Shown here: one piece after another, positions 7,039 to 16,048 of the stretch
Position numbering within the stretch: the stretch's first letter is position 1
Layout of the letters: every line of letters begins with the position of its first letter
Position numbers and translations under genes: made by a program
Notes under the pieces: generated by a model
Told to the model about the DNA's origin: nothing
Seen by the model: only the letters and a program-made list of their open reading frames with translations
Database searches by the model: none
NCBI GenBank assembly: GCA_964586775.1
Contig: CAZPJD010000153.1
Location: forward strand, 1-31,266
Direction of reading: 5' to 3'
Source of the DNA: JADLEX01 sp964586775
GTDB lineage: Bacteria; Lernaellota; Lernaellaia; JACKCT01
Length of the DNA stretch: 31,266 nucleotides

Positions 7039-8430
7039 ATGCCCACGTTCGAGTATCGAAGCGGGGTCGAGGTCACCCCGGACGTCGTTTATGAATGGCA
7101 TGCGCAGCCGGGCGCGTTCGAGCGGCTGATTCCACCGTGGGAGCCCGTCCAGGTGATCGAGCATGCGCCGGGGCTCGCGGTCGGGAATCGGACCGTCGTC
7201 GAGACGCGCATCGGCCCGACGAAGCAGCGTTTCGCCGCGAAGATCGTGGAATCGGAACCGGGCGTGATGTTTCGCGACGTGCAGGAGGAAGGCCCGTTCG
7301 CGTCTTGGGAGCACACGCACCGCTTCGTGCCCGAGGCGAAAAAATTCTGCCTGATCGAGGACCGGGTCGATTACGAACTGCCGATGGGTTTTCTCGGCAA
7401 GGCGTTCGGCTCGGGCTACGCCGAGCGCCGCCTCGCGCGCCTGTTCGATTTTCGGCACGACCGCACGCGCTACGACATCAGCCGCCTGCGCGTGCTGCGT
7501 CGCAAGCTCGGCGATCAGCGCATCGCGGTGACGGGCGCATCGGGGTTGATCGGGCGCGAGCTCGTGAACTACCTGCGCTCGGGCGGGATGCGGGTCGATC
7601 CGCTGGTGCGCCGCCAGCCGCGACCGGGAACGACCGAAATCTACTGGAACCCGGAAACCGGCGAGATCGACGCGGAGGCGCTGGAGGGCGTGGACGCGGT
7701 GGTGCATTTGGCGGGCGAAAACCTCGCGGCGGACCAGTGGACCGCCGAGTTCAAGGAGAAGGTGCGTCTCTCGCGTTTTCAGGGCACCAACGTGCTGTGT
7801 CACGCGCTCGCGAATCTGAAGCACAAACCCCGTGTGCTCGTGAGCGCATCGGCCATCGGCTGGTACGGCTCGCGCGGCGACGAGGAGCTGTACGAAGACG
7901 CCGCGCCCGGCACGGGTTTTCTGGCCGAGGTCTGCAAGAGTTGGGAGAAGGAAACACGCATCGCCGCCGAGGCGGGGATTCAAACCGTGAACGCGCGGAT
8001 CGGCATCGTGATCTCGGCGCGGGGCGGGCTGCTCGCGAAGGTGCTGCCGATGTTCCGGCGCGGGCTCGGCGCTCGCGTCGGGAGTGGGAAACAGTGGATG
8101 GCGTGGGTCTCGCTCGAAGATGTCATCGGCGGCATCTCGCACATGCTTCATACGGGCGAACTCTCGGGGCCCGTGAACCTCACCGCGCCGCATCCGGTGA
8201 CGAATGCCGACTTCACGCGCATTCTGGCGAACGTGCTTCACCGCCCGGCGATGTTTTCCGCGCCGGAGTCGGCGATCCGTCGTTTCATGGGCGAGCGCGG
8301 CGAATCGCTCGCGCTGCAGAGCGCGCGGGTGAAGCCGCGACGGATTCTCGACAGCGGGTTCCGCTTCATCCACCAGGAGTTGTCGGGCGCGTTCTGCCAC
8401 GAACTGGGCATCCGCACCGTGGTGGGCTGA
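7039..8430 (+). CDS. SRPBCC domain fused to TIGR01777-type NAD-dependent epimerase
   Basis: A 463-residue two-domain protein. Residues 1 to about 150 are an SRPBCC (START-like) ligand-binding domain (FERLIPPWEPVQVIEHAPG, VMFRDVQEEGPFASWEHTHRF). From about residue 160 comes a Rossmann dehydrogenase of the TIGR01777/YfcH type: VTGASGLIGRELVNYL binds the dinucleotide, followed by VVHLAGENLA, SASAIGWYGSRGD, ARIGIVIS and GLGARVGSGKQWMAWVSLEDV. The fusion of these two domains is common in this family; the substrate is not known. ATG 7039 is taken as start because the domain homology begins there, with GGGAGG at 7029-7034 close upstream; GTG 7027 is an alternative. The gene converges on the hydrolase gene with a set of stem-loops between them. 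Confidence 0.88.
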   Translation: MPTFEYRSGVEVTPDVVYEWHAQPGAFERLIPPWEPVQVIEHAPGLAVGNRTVVETRIGPTKQRFAAKIVESEPGVMFRDVQEEGPFASWEHTHRFVPEAKKFCLIEDRVDYELPMGFLGKAFGSGYAERRLARLFDFRHDRTRYDISRLRVLRRKLGDQRIAVTGASGLIGRELVNYLRSGGMRVDPLVRRQPRPGTTEIYWNPETGEIDAEALEGVDAVVHLAGENLAADQWTAEFKEKVRLSRFQGTNVLCHALANLKHKPRVLVSASAIGWYGSRGDEELYEDAAPGTGFLAEVCKSWEKETRIAAEAGIQTVNARIGIVISARGGLLAKVLPMFRRGLGARVGSGKQWMAWVSLEDVIGGISHMLHTGELSGPVNLTAPHPVTNADFTRILANVLHRPAMFSAPESAIRRFMGERGESLALQSARVKPRRILDSGFRFIHQELSGAFCHELGIRTVVG

Positions 8431-8475
8431 CACAACTCGTGGAATCTACCCGGCTGTTGTGAAACGGCCCGCGAA

Positions 8476-8502
8476 CCTCGCCATGGATGGCGAGGCATTT
8501 TT
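8476..8502 (+). terminator. rho-independent terminator of the epimerase gene
   Basis: CCTCGCC (8476-8482) pairs with GGCGAGG (8489-8495) around ATGGAT, followed by CA and five T (8498-8502). It lies 46 bases after the epimerase stop. Confidence 0.75.
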
Positions 8503-8526
8503 CGCGCCCGGGAAGGGCGCAAAAAA
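8498..8526. terminator. bidirectional terminator-like hairpin
   Basis: GCGCCC (8504-8509) pairs with GGGCGC (8515-8520) around GGGAA. T-rich sequence flanks one side and six A the other, so the arms can extend and each strand reads stem then T-run. It suits the convergent gene pair on either side. Confidence 0.65.
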
Positions 8527-8530
8527 TGGA

Positions 8531-8591
8531 GGAAATCAAAAACCGCGTTTTTTGATTTCCGGGCGGAAAAAGTCCAGGACGGACTTTTTCC
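8531..8591. repeat. two further long-stem hairpins in the convergent spacer
   Basis: GGAAATCAAAAA (8531-8542) pairs perfectly with TTTTTGATTTCC (8549-8560). Right after it, GGAAAAAGTCC (8565-8575) pairs perfectly with GGACTTTTTCC (8581-8591). Both arms hold A and T runs, so either strand could terminate. They lie just past the stop of the minus-strand hydrolase gene. Confidence 0.7.
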
Positions 8592-8599
8592 ACGCTTTG

Positions 8600-9478
8600 C
8601 TACGAGTGTTCGTCGATGAAGCGCAGCAGCAGTCGCAGCGTCTGCGAACTCGATTTGCCGACCTGGCCGACGATCGTGTTGTGGTTCGATCCGTCGATCT
8701 CGTGGATCGACGCCTCGACGCCCGCGTCGCGAAGTTCCTGATAGAACTCCTCGGCTTGCCGCACCAACGGAATCGCGCCCTTCATCTCGTTGTCGGCGAA
8801 TAGGATCATGAACGGCGGATCGCCCTTGTCGACGAAACGGATGGGCGACGCGTCCTTCCACTTCTCCCGGTCCGATCCGAAGACGGGTTCCAACACGTCG
8901 GTGTCGATCTCGTAAACGCCCGAGATGGGCATCACGCCCGCGATGTCGTTGTTCGATAGCCCCTGATCTTTGAGGTACTTTTCCTTCACCGACACGAGCG
9001 AAACCAAATGCCCGCCGGCGCTGTGGCCGATGAGAAACACCTTCCTGGTATCCGCGCCGTATTTCGGCAGATTTTTCTTCGTCCACGCGATCGCGCGCGC
9101 GACGTCGGTGACGTGCGCGGGGTGGCGATACTCGGGGCTGAGGCGGTAGTTGATGCACACGGCCGCGATGCCGTTCTCGGCGAGCGCGTAGCCGATGTTG
9201 CCCATGTAGCGCTTGCCGCCCGTCACCCACGCGCCGCCGTGCACGATGACGGCGGTGGGCCATCCGCCGCCCTTTCGCGGAACGTAGATGTCGAGGATCT
9301 GCCGCTCGTCCCGACCCTCGCCGCTCCAGTACCGGACGTTGGTGATGACCTGCACGTCGTCGGTGCTGGAGCGCGGCTTGGCCGCGAGGCCGCACGCCGA
9401 CATCGTCGCGCCCACAAGCGCGACCACGAGCGCGATCAGGGCGAGCCGAAAAAACGTCGAGCGAAAGATTTTCGTCAC
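8600..9478 (-). CDS. alpha/beta hydrolase (esterase/lipase-like), predicted lipoprotein
   Basis: A 292-residue protein with an N-terminal hydrophobic signal and a lipobox-like MSAC (Cys29), followed by an esterase fold. HGGAW (His80-Gly-Gly) forms the oxyanion-hole motif typical of the hormone-sensitive-lipase/BD-FAE group. GHSAGG carries the nucleophile Ser153, FADN carries Asp229 and GSNHN carries His266, giving a complete triad. YRLSPEYRHPA is also typical. It probably hydrolyses small carboxylic esters outside the cytoplasm; the substrate is unknown. GTG 9478 is chosen because AAGGAG (9494-9489) lies 10 bases upstream; the longer form from GTG 9508 would add ten residues before the signal. 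The acyl-CoA synthetase gene ends 74 bases upstream on the same strand. Confidence 0.88.
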   Translation of the reverse strand: MTKIFRSTFFRLALIALVVALVGATMSACGLAAKPRSSTDDVQVITNVRYWSGEGRDERQILDIYVPRKGGGWPTAVIVHGGAWVTGGKRYMGNIGYALAENGIAAVCINYRLSPEYRHPAHVTDVARAIAWTKKNLPKYGADTRKVFLIGHSAGGHLVSLVSVKEKYLKDQGLSNNDIAGVMPISGVYEIDTDVLEPVFGSDREKWKDASPIRFVDKGDPPFMILFADNEMKGAIPLVRQAEEFYQELRDAGVEASIHEIDGSNHNTIVGQVGKSSSQTLRLLLRFIDEHS

Positions 9479-9552
9479 GTCCCGTTCACTCCTTGCCGCA
9501 TGGGACACCCGATCGCGCGAAAAGGTTCAATCGCCCGTTCGCGCGGCGTTCC

Positions 9553-11307
9553 CTACGCGTCCCAGCCGCCCTTCGCGCGCAGCGCCGCCGCGATCTCTTT
9601 CGCGCGATCCTTGAGCACCACGTAGTCCGTTTTCGCCACGCGATTGAGCGGAAAGGTCCCCGCTTCGAGAATCTCGTAGTGCGTCGGACGCATGTAGGCC
9701 GCGATTCCCTTGGCGTGCTCCTCGAGCTGCGCCGTCGTGAGCGCCGCCCCCGGCTTTTTCTCGACGAAGAGCACCACGCCCTCGGTGAAGACCTCGTGCG
9801 GCGCGCCGACGGCCGCCGCCGCCGCGACGTGATCCTTCATGTCGAGGAAGTGATTTTCGATCTGCGCGGGATGTACCTGATAGCCCTTGGGTTTGATGAC
9901 GAGCTTGCTGCGTCCCGAGAATTGCAGGCCGCGTTCGGACTTGTACCCCAGGTCGCCGGTGTAGCACACGCCGTCGGTGGAGACCGTCTTGCGATACGCC
10001 TCTTCGTTGTTGACGTAAGAAATGAAGACCTGCGGGCCCGCGAAGCAGATCTCGCCGACCTCGCCGTCGGGCAACTCTTCGCCCGCCGTGCCGTCGTCGC
10101 GGATCGGTTTGCGGATCGACAGCGGCGTCACCGGCATGTCGAAGCCGACGCTCGCGAGGATGTCGTCCACCGTGCCGTCGAGCGGCGAGTAGGTGCAAAA
10201 GCCCGCCATTTCGGTCAGGCCGAGACCGGTGCCGAACTTGGGGCACATCGCCGCGAGCTGTTCCAGAAACTGGCGCGACACCTGCTGCCCGCCGTACAGC
10301 GCGAAACGCAGCGACGACAAATCGAAGTCCTTGTAGTTCGGCAGCCGCCACTCCATCGCGAAAAGCGCCGGGATCTGGCCGAAGCTGTCCACGTTGTGCT
10401 GCTGAATGGCGCGCAGCGATTTTTCCGGATCGAAGATGTGCAGCAGCACCACGTCGCCGCCCCAGAAAAACGGCGTCATCATCTGCTCGGCCTGGCCGCC
10501 CACGTGCGAGGGCGGCAGGTTGACCAGCATGCGCGGCTTTTCGGTCATGCCGAATCCGCCGCCCAGGCACATGTTCTGCGCCGTGATGTTGCGGTGCGAC
10601 TGGAGCGCGGGTTTGGGGAAGCCCGTCGAGCCCGTCGTGTAGATGACCTGCGCGCCGTCGTATTCGCTCACCGCCGCGGTGGCGTCGCGATACCGCGCGA
10701 GCAGTTCGGCGTTCGCACCGGAGAGCGCCGCTTGGGCGAGACGCTTCGCATCGGCGGCGAAATCGAAAATCGACTTCGCGCCCTCGATGACCTGATCGGG
10801 CGGCGAGAACTGGATGAAGTGCTCGATGTACGCGCAATTCTCCTTCACCGCCTGGCCGAGCGCACCGAAATCCGCCGCCGCCGTCTTGCCGAGAAACGCA
10901 TAACCCTTGGCCTTGATGAGCCCGAGAGAGCGGATGACCTCGGGCGCTTTCAGACGCAAATCGAGCGGCGCGTGGATGACGCCGATCTTGAAGCACGCGT
11001 ATTCGAGGAACACGTGCTCAGCGAGAAACGGCAGGCTCGTCGCGAAAAAGTCGCCCTTGCGAAACCCGAGTTCGAGCAGGGCGAGCGCGAAGGCCGTCGC
11101 CGCGTCGTCGAACTGCTTGTAGGTGTAGGTCTTGCCGGTGTCGAACTCGATGATGGCCGTTCGCTCGGGGTCCTCTTTGGCCCACTTGGCGACGCACCCG
11201 TGCACGAGGTGGCGGTCCGCGAAGTCGGTCTCGAAATGCTCCAACGTGTACTGCGGAACGCCGTTTCGGAATGCGAGCGGTGTGGAGAGTTTCGGGGCGA
11301 GGGGCAT
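9553..11307 (-). CDS. acyl-CoA synthetase-like AMP-forming ligase (class I adenylate-forming)
   Basis: A 584-residue enzyme of the ANL superfamily: it activates a carboxylic acid with ATP to an acyl-adenylate and passes it to CoA or another thiol. Core motifs are in order: YTTGSTGFPKPA (residues 223-234, phosphate loop), LTEMAGF (364-370, A5), YTGDLG (449-454, A7), SGRSKLVIKPKGYQVHPAQIE region (464-484, A8 hinge) and NRVAKTDY near the end (Lys559, candidate adenylation lysine). The length is normal for the family. AAGGAG lies 5 bases before ATG 11307. The A8 region reads KLVIKPKG where many family members have DxIK, so the substrate cannot be guessed with confidence; fatty or aromatic acids are possible. 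It could share a transcript with the downstream hydrolase. Confidence 0.9.
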   Translation of the reverse strand: MPLAPKLSTPLAFRNGVPQYTLEHFETDFADRHLVHGCVAKWAKEDPERTAIIEFDTGKTYTYKQFDDAATAFALALLELGFRKGDFFATSLPFLAEHVFLEYACFKIGVIHAPLDLRLKAPEVIRSLGLIKAKGYAFLGKTAAADFGALGQAVKENCAYIEHFIQFSPPDQVIEGAKSIFDFAADAKRLAQAALSGANAELLARYRDATAAVSEYDGAQVIYTTGSTGFPKPALQSHRNITAQNMCLGGGFGMTEKPRMLVNLPPSHVGGQAEQMMTPFFWGGDVVLLHIFDPEKSLRAIQQHNVDSFGQIPALFAMEWRLPNYKDFDLSSLRFALYGGQQVSRQFLEQLAAMCPKFGTGLGLTEMAGFCTYSPLDGTVDDILASVGFDMPVTPLSIRKPIRDDGTAGEELPDGEVGEICFAGPQVFISYVNNEEAYRKTVSTDGVCYTGDLGYKSERGLQFSGRSKLVIKPKGYQVHPAQIENHFLDMKDHVAAAAAVGAPHEVFTEGVVLFVEKKPGAALTTAQLEEHAKGIAAYMRPTHYEILEAGTFPLNRVAKTDYVVLKDRAKEIAAALRAKGGWDA

Positions 11308-11422
11308 GTCGTCTCCTTCGGGATATCGCGCATGGAATTGAGAATTCGAACGAACCCGGATTTACCACGATCGGCGGCGCGGCTCAACGAACGGACCTGT
11401 ACGCAGACCGAGCCACGCAAGT

Positions 11423-11450
11423 CGAAGGCCGCCCTCGCGGGCGGCCTTCG
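11423..11450 (-). terminator. 12-bp GC-rich hairpin after the subtilase gene
   Basis: CGAAGGCCGCCC (11423-11434) pairs perfectly with GGGCGGCCTTCG (11439-11450) around a 4-base loop. It begins 30 bases past the subtilase stop on the minus strand. No T-run follows, so it may be a weak terminator or an mRNA end stabiliser. Confidence 0.6.
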
Positions 11451-11479
11451 GAGTTGACTTTATCCTTGCGTGCTCGCGA

Positions 11480-14311
11480 TCAGCAACCGCAACAGTCGTC
11501 GTCGTCATCGTCGTCGCCGCTGGCGTCGTCATCCGTCAGGTCGTCGTCGGCATCGTCATCGGTGTCGTCGTCGGTGTCGTCGTCGGCGTCGTCATCCGCA
11601 TCGTCGTCGGTGTCGTCGTCCGTGTCATCGTCCGTGTCATCGTCCGCGTCGTCGTCCGTGTCGTCGTCCGCGTCGTCGTCCGTGTCGTCATCCGTGTCGT
11701 CGTCGGTGTCATCGTCCGTGTCGTCGTCGCCGCCGCCGGTGGTCGTCGTGGTCGAGGTCGTCGTCACGGTCGTCGTGGTGGTCGTCGCTGAGGGATCGAA
11801 CCAGCCGCGCACCCATACGTTGTCCACGCCCCACCACTCGGGCAGCGGGCCGCCGCCTTTGTAGACGAAGCGGATTTGCAGGTTCGGCGCGTAATCGGCC
11901 TCGGTCAGGTCGAACTGTTCATGACCCGACTCCGCGTTGCTGCGATAACGCTTCACGCGCGTCCAGTTGGTCCCGTCGGTCGAATACTCCACATCGCCGG
12001 TCTCCAGGAAACCCGACTCGAAGTCGTTGTCCCACTGCAGCGTGATGTCGTAATGGGCATGTGCGTCGATGTACGGCGTGAGCATCTGCTCGTCCATCTG
12101 CGCCAGCAGCCCCGCCGCCTGCTTGTCGCAGGATGCGAAGACGCCGTCGAGGTCGCCCGAGAACCGGCCGCCCGGGTTCGTGTCGGTCCACGTCGCCGCG
12201 TTGGTGCCGCCGTCGATGACATCCCAGTCGATCAGGGCGTCGGTCTCGAAGTCGTCGAAGAAGAGCGTGTCCGGGCCCTCGGGCGTCGCCGAGCGCTCGA
12301 CCGTGTTCGTCTCTTCCTTGCCGAAGGCATCCTCGGCGCGGACCACGTAGTAGTAAGTCGTGAAGTTCGAGACGGCGTTGTCGATGTAGGAGGTTGTCGT
12401 GACCTGCGCGATCGCCGAGCTGAAGTTCTGCCCGCCCGACGTCTCGGCGCGATAGATGTTGTAGACGATCGCGCTCTGGTCCGTCGCCGCCGACCAGCCG
12501 AGGGTCACGGTCTCGTCACCCGCCACCGCGCTCGCGAGACCGTCGAAGTCCGGCGGCGCGCAGTCCACGTCCGCGGTGTCGGACTTCACGACGTTCGTAC
12601 CGCCCTCGCCGTCGTCGGCGTCGGTGTACTTCACCGTGATCGTGTCGCCGTCAGCCACCAGAATTTTGCCCGGACCCGTCGGCCCTGCCGTCGTGTCGAT
12701 GTAGCCTTTGTAGATGCCGTCATCGGGCGTGGACGCCAGGATGACCGCTTTTTGCGTTTCCGAGTCACTCTCGACCGTCACGTTGACCGTCGGCCCGTTG
12801 AGATCCTCGTCGATGACCGTGATCTCGATCTCGGAGTCGCACGAATACATCGACTCGATGCGGATCTTGCCGTCGGAGCTGATGAGGTAGCTGCCGAGGA
12901 AGAGATACGCCTCGACGACGTCGATCGCGCCCCGGCCCGTGGCGTTGTCCTCGCCCACCGTGTGCACGTCCACCGCCGTCTCGTACAGCGCGAACTTCAC
13001 GTCCTCGGGCATCGATTCGGGATACGCGTCGCGCAGCAGCACCACCGCGCCCGCCACGTGCGGCGTCGCCATCGACGTGCCCGACAGCAGGCCGTAGGTA
13101 TTGCTGGGGAACGACGAGCAGACGTCCACACCGACCGCGCTCACTTCCGGCTTGATCGTCGCGTTGTCGCAACCCGACGGGCCGCGGCTCGTGAAGTCGG
13201 CGGGCGTGTCGTTGTCGTGGTTCAGCGCGCCGATCGCGAAGGAGTTGAGCTGCGACGTGATGCGGTCGCCGGGGGTGCGCAGCGAGGTGGCCTGCGGGCC
13301 TTCGTTGCCCGCCGCGAACACCACCACCACGCCCGCGGCCTCGGCCCCGTCGATCGCCGCCCACATCTGCTCATCGCAAAACGGAACGCCGTGGTAAAGC
13401 GGCGAGATGCCCCACGAGTTGTTGATGACGTCCGGCACGTCCTCCATCGTCGACGGGTTGGCGTCGGGATCGGAGAACCACTGGAACGCGTCGATCGAGT
13501 CGTCAATGGTCTGCTGCAGGCCCGCGCGGTCGATCGTCCCCGCCGCGATCCACTGCGCGCCCGGCGCCATGCCGATGCCGTTTTCGCCGACGATGGTGCC
13601 CAGGGTGTGCGTGCCGTGGTAGCCGGCGTCGAAGGGGAAGGTCGTGTTGGTGACCGGGTCGAACCACGTGTGCGCCGCCGGGGCCGACGTGCCGCGCCAG
13701 CGGCTCGCAAAGGCGGTGTGATTGCCGTCCGCGCCGGTGTCGCAGTCGCCCGCAAGGGCGGTGGAGCCGTCAAAGCCCATGTCCCATAGTTCCGGCGCGC
13801 GCGACACCTCGACGCCCACCTCCAGCCCCGGAGGGCCGCTGCACGCGTCGAGCGCCGTGCCCACCGCGACCGGCTCGATCAATTCGATGGGATACGAGTA
13901 GAAAATCTTGCCCACGTCGGGGTGATTGCGCATCTGTTCGAACACGATCGGCTTCGCCCAGATCGTGATCGCGTTGGTGATCCAGTAGGTTTTGAACTTT
14001 TCGACCTTGCCCTCGCTTTGCGCCTTGCGCAGGTCGCCGATCAGGTCGTCCTGCGTGGACGCCGCCATCTCCTGCAGGGTCGTGATCGCCTCGTAGTGGC
14101 GCTGTTTGAGCGTCAGGCCCCGGCGGTAGAAGTCGTCGATCATGCCCTGCACGTCGACCTGCTTGGCGAGCACGACGAGGCCCTTGACCATCTCGTCGGC
14201 GTCGGCCCCCGCCAGTTGATCGTCCAGATTCGGGTCCATCCAAGCCGCGCTCGCCGCGCCCGCGAAGGCGAGGCACAACACCAAGGCCATCAACATTCTC
14301 AAGATACACAT
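11480..14311 (-). CDS. secreted subtilisin-like serine protease (S8) with Fn3, C-terminal beta-sandwich, Thr-rich linker and Asp-rich tail ending CCGC
   Basis: A 943-residue exported protease. ATG 14311 follows GGAG by 7 bases and starts a signal peptide (MCILRMLMAL to ASA, residue 22). A prodomain-like region runs to about residue 150. The catalytic domain has Asp191 (GDCDTG), His232 (YHGTHTLGTI), Asn336 of the oxyanion hole (FAAGNEG) and Ser413 (GTSMATPHVAG), so the triad is intact. A fibronectin type III-like domain follows (TVTLGWSAATD, YNIYRAE, YYYVVRAEDAFG). Next comes a jelly-roll-like module (FFDDFETD, WDVIDGGTN, LTLQ-like strands, WWGVDNVWVRG). The end is a Thr-rich linker, Gly-Gly-Gly, 78 residues dominated by DDDT/DDDA units, and a terminal Cys-Cys-Gly-Cys. 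The tail may anchor the enzyme at the cell surface; this is inference. Confidence 0.92.
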   Translation of the reverse strand: MCILRMLMALVLCLAFAGAASAAWMDPNLDDQLAGADADEMVKGLVVLAKQVDVQGMIDDFYRRGLTLKQRHYEAITTLQEMAASTQDDLIGDLRKAQSEGKVEKFKTYWITNAITIWAKPIVFEQMRNHPDVGKIFYSYPIELIEPVAVGTALDACSGPPGLEVGVEVSRAPELWDMGFDGSTALAGDCDTGADGNHTAFASRWRGTSAPAAHTWFDPVTNTTFPFDAGYHGTHTLGTIVGENGIGMAPGAQWIAAGTIDRAGLQQTIDDSIDAFQWFSDPDANPSTMEDVPDVINNSWGISPLYHGVPFCDEQMWAAIDGAEAAGVVVVFAAGNEGPQATSLRTPGDRITSQLNSFAIGALNHDNDTPADFTSRGPSGCDNATIKPEVSAVGVDVCSSFPSNTYGLLSGTSMATPHVAGAVVLLRDAYPESMPEDVKFALYETAVDVHTVGEDNATGRGAIDVVEAYLFLGSYLISSDGKIRIESMYSCDSEIEITVIDEDLNGPTVNVTVESDSETQKAVILASTPDDGIYKGYIDTTAGPTGPGKILVADGDTITVKYTDADDGEGGTNVVKSDTADVDCAPPDFDGLASAVAGDETVTLGWSAATDQSAIVYNIYRAETSGGQNFSSAIAQVTTTSYIDNAVSNFTTYYYVVRAEDAFGKEETNTVERSATPEGPDTLFFDDFETDALIDWDVIDGGTNAATWTDTNPGGRFSGDLDGVFASCDKQAAGLLAQMDEQMLTPYIDAHAHYDITLQWDNDFESGFLETGDVEYSTDGTNWTRVKRYRSNAESGHEQFDLTEADYAPNLQIRFVYKGGGPLPEWWGVDNVWVRGWFDPSATTTTTTVTTTSTTTTTGGGDDDTDDDTDDDTDDDTDDDADDDTDDDADDDTDDDTDDDTDDDADDDADDDTDDDTDDDADDDLTDDDASGDDDDDDDCCGC
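11495..11728 (-). repeat. 78-codon Asp-rich repeat tract (DDDT/DDDA units)
   Basis: Fifteen four-residue units DDDT or DDDA, then DDDLTDDDASG and seven Asp, directly before the terminal CCGC of the subtilase. The DNA shows a 12-base period. Both GAC and GAT codons occur, so it is not a pure nucleotide repeat. Confidence 0.95.
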
Positions 14312-14443
14312 GCGAAAGCTCCGTGAGCGAGAATTGGGTTCGCTTCTTTCGTCCCGTGTCGCACCGGGTCGCCAAGGATCCGGCGGACCGGGATTGTAGG
14401 CCCGCGAAACGACCCAAGTCAAACAATATTACGGCGTGTTCGC

Positions 14444-16048
14444 TTACGGACTTGCGCCGGACGGCGGGGCGTTTTGCGCGGCGTTTTGCGCCGCCGGGCT
14501 GTGGCGAACGCGGTAGATGTCGTAGATCGCCCCCGTGGCGGCGTTGGGATTTGGGGACGACCAGACGAGCGTGTACATGCCGGGCGGCGCAGACGTGGTG
14601 AGATGCAGAAAGTCTTCCTCCCAGTCGCGCAACACCACGAGAAGATAGGGCTTTTTCGAGCCGATGACGTCGCCCAGGGCCGTCCCGGATGGGTCGGCGG
14701 CTCGAAGCCGGCGCGCCACGCGCTCGTCGGTCAGGCCCACCAGATCGAGCACGTACCGGTCGCTGAAATAGATGAGCGCGCCCACGTCGTGCGACGCGAC
14801 CGTGAACCCCTTGGGCATGTTCTCCCGAACTGCGCGGACCATGGGCAGGAGGAAGTCGCGCGTCGAACCGATATCTTGCCGAAAATAGACGCGATATACG
14901 CGCGCCGTCTGGAGCGTGACGAGCACAAGCGCGACGCCCACCAGCGCGGAAACGGTCCGCGCCCCCGGCTTGCCCTCGCGTCGCTTCGCGACCCACACCA
15001 CCAGCGCCGCCGCGCCCACCGCCGCAAGAATCCACAGAGGGTGCTGATAACGCGCGCGGTAGTGGCGCAGTGCCACGTCGAAGCGAATCAGGTAGCTCGC
15101 GTAGAACAGCAGCAGGAAGATGATCTCGGCCCTGCGCCTCGCGAGGCCGAGCCCGACGATGGCCGCCAGGGCGAAGACCTCCGCGCCGACGAGGAACAGT
15201 CGTATTGGATCGCCTAGACGCACCGGGTTCGGCCATTCGAGATGCCCCGACCGAAAAAAAACCGCCTTGGCGCTGACCGTGGGCGAGAGAAGGTGCCCGG
15301 TTACGAAGAGGTTCGCGACGAGATACGGCGCGAAGACGACGAGCGCCGCGACGCCGGGGACGACGAGCGAACGCACGGCGGCCCGGTCGCGCATCCACGC
15401 GGCGCGCGCGATGGGCATGGCGAAGATCGCGATGGCGAGCAGCGACCCTTCCGGCCGCGTGAGCATGGCGAGGCCGAGCAGCGCCCCCGCGACGATTCCG
15501 CGACGTCGCGTCGAGATGTCCTCGAATGCGTAGAGCGCCCAGATGACGAGGGCGGTGAAGAGGGAGGTTTCCATGCCGCTGCCGACGTCGTAGAGCATCG
15601 GCCCGCCGAAAAGCGCGAACGCCGCGGCCCACGCGAAGGCCCGCTCGTCGCGCGCCGCGCGCTCGGCCAATAGTCCCGCGCCCAGGGCCGAGGCCGCGAA
15701 CGCGATCCACGAAATCCACCGCGCCGCGCTCTCGACGCCCAGCAGCAACCCGAGCGCGCCGGTGAGCGCCACGTGCAGCGGGCTCGTGACACCGGCGAGG
15801 AGCCGGTTTTTCACGACGGCGATCTGGCCATGCTCGGCGAAGGTCCGCGCCGCCGCGAGGCTGATGTAGCTGTCGTCGAAGGGGAACAGGTCCGCGCCGC
15901 CGCGCCCGAAATTCCATGCCACGATCAGCGAGGACGCCGCGACAATCCCGACGCGCACCCACGTGCGTCGAACCCACGCACCCTCGCCCGTGCGCACGAT
16001 CCCCCACACGCAGTAAAGGGCCGCGATGACGATGGGGACGAGAAACAT
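14444..16048 (-). CDS. polytopic membrane protein, probable GT-C-fold glycosyltransferase
   Basis: A 534-residue inner-membrane protein with many hydrophobic segments spread over residues 1 to about 380, then a soluble C-terminal domain of about 150 residues (KGFTVASHDVGALIYFSDRY, VLDLVGLTDERVARRL). The first loop carries FPFDDSYISLAAARTFAEHG (residues 56-75). An acidic pair in the first extracytoplasmic loop is the usual catalytic feature of GT-C enzymes that use polyprenyl-phosphate sugars, and DDSYI resembles mycobacterial arabinosyltransferase-like proteins and ArnT/PMT relatives. RARYQHPLW in a later loop is also typical of such proteins. The sugar and acceptor are unknown. ATG 16048 has no clear ribosome binding site, so the start is uncertain. 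It lies upstream of the subtilase gene on the same strand with a 132-base gap. Confidence 0.7.
   Translation of the reverse strand: MFLVPIVIAALYCVWGIVRTGEGAWVRRTWVRVGIVAASSLIVAWNFGRGGADLFPFDDSYISLAAARTFAEHGQIAVVKNRLLAGVTSPLHVALTGALGLLLGVESAARWISWIAFAASALGAGLLAERAARDERAFAWAAAFALFGGPMLYDVGSGMETSLFTALVIWALYAFEDISTRRRGIVAGALLGLAMLTRPEGSLLAIAIFAMPIARAAWMRDRAAVRSLVVPGVAALVVFAPYLVANLFVTGHLLSPTVSAKAVFFRSGHLEWPNPVRLGDPIRLFLVGAEVFALAAIVGLGLARRRAEIIFLLLFYASYLIRFDVALRHYRARYQHPLWILAAVGAAALVVWVAKRREGKPGARTVSALVGVALVLVTLQTARVYRVYFRQDIGSTRDFLLPMVRAVRENMPKGFTVASHDVGALIYFSDRYVLDLVGLTDERVARRLRAADPSGTALGDVIGSKKPYLLVVLRDWEEDFLHLTTSAPPGMYTLVWSSPNPNAATGAIYDIYRVRHSPAAQNAAQNAPPSGASP

Noticed and set aside
9493..11457. 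Plus-strand open frame of 654 codons
   Set aside because: Antisense to the acyl-CoA synthetase gene and its motifs; no start signal and an Arg-rich low-complexity product.
11495..11728. Periodic DNA resembling a CRISPR or satellite array
   Set aside because: The 12-base period is fully explained by DDDT/DDDA codons in frame with the protease; there are no unique spacers.
11876..13789. Plus-strand open frame of 637 codons
   Set aside because: Antisense to the subtilase catalytic and Fn3 domains; composition is typical of a shadow frame.
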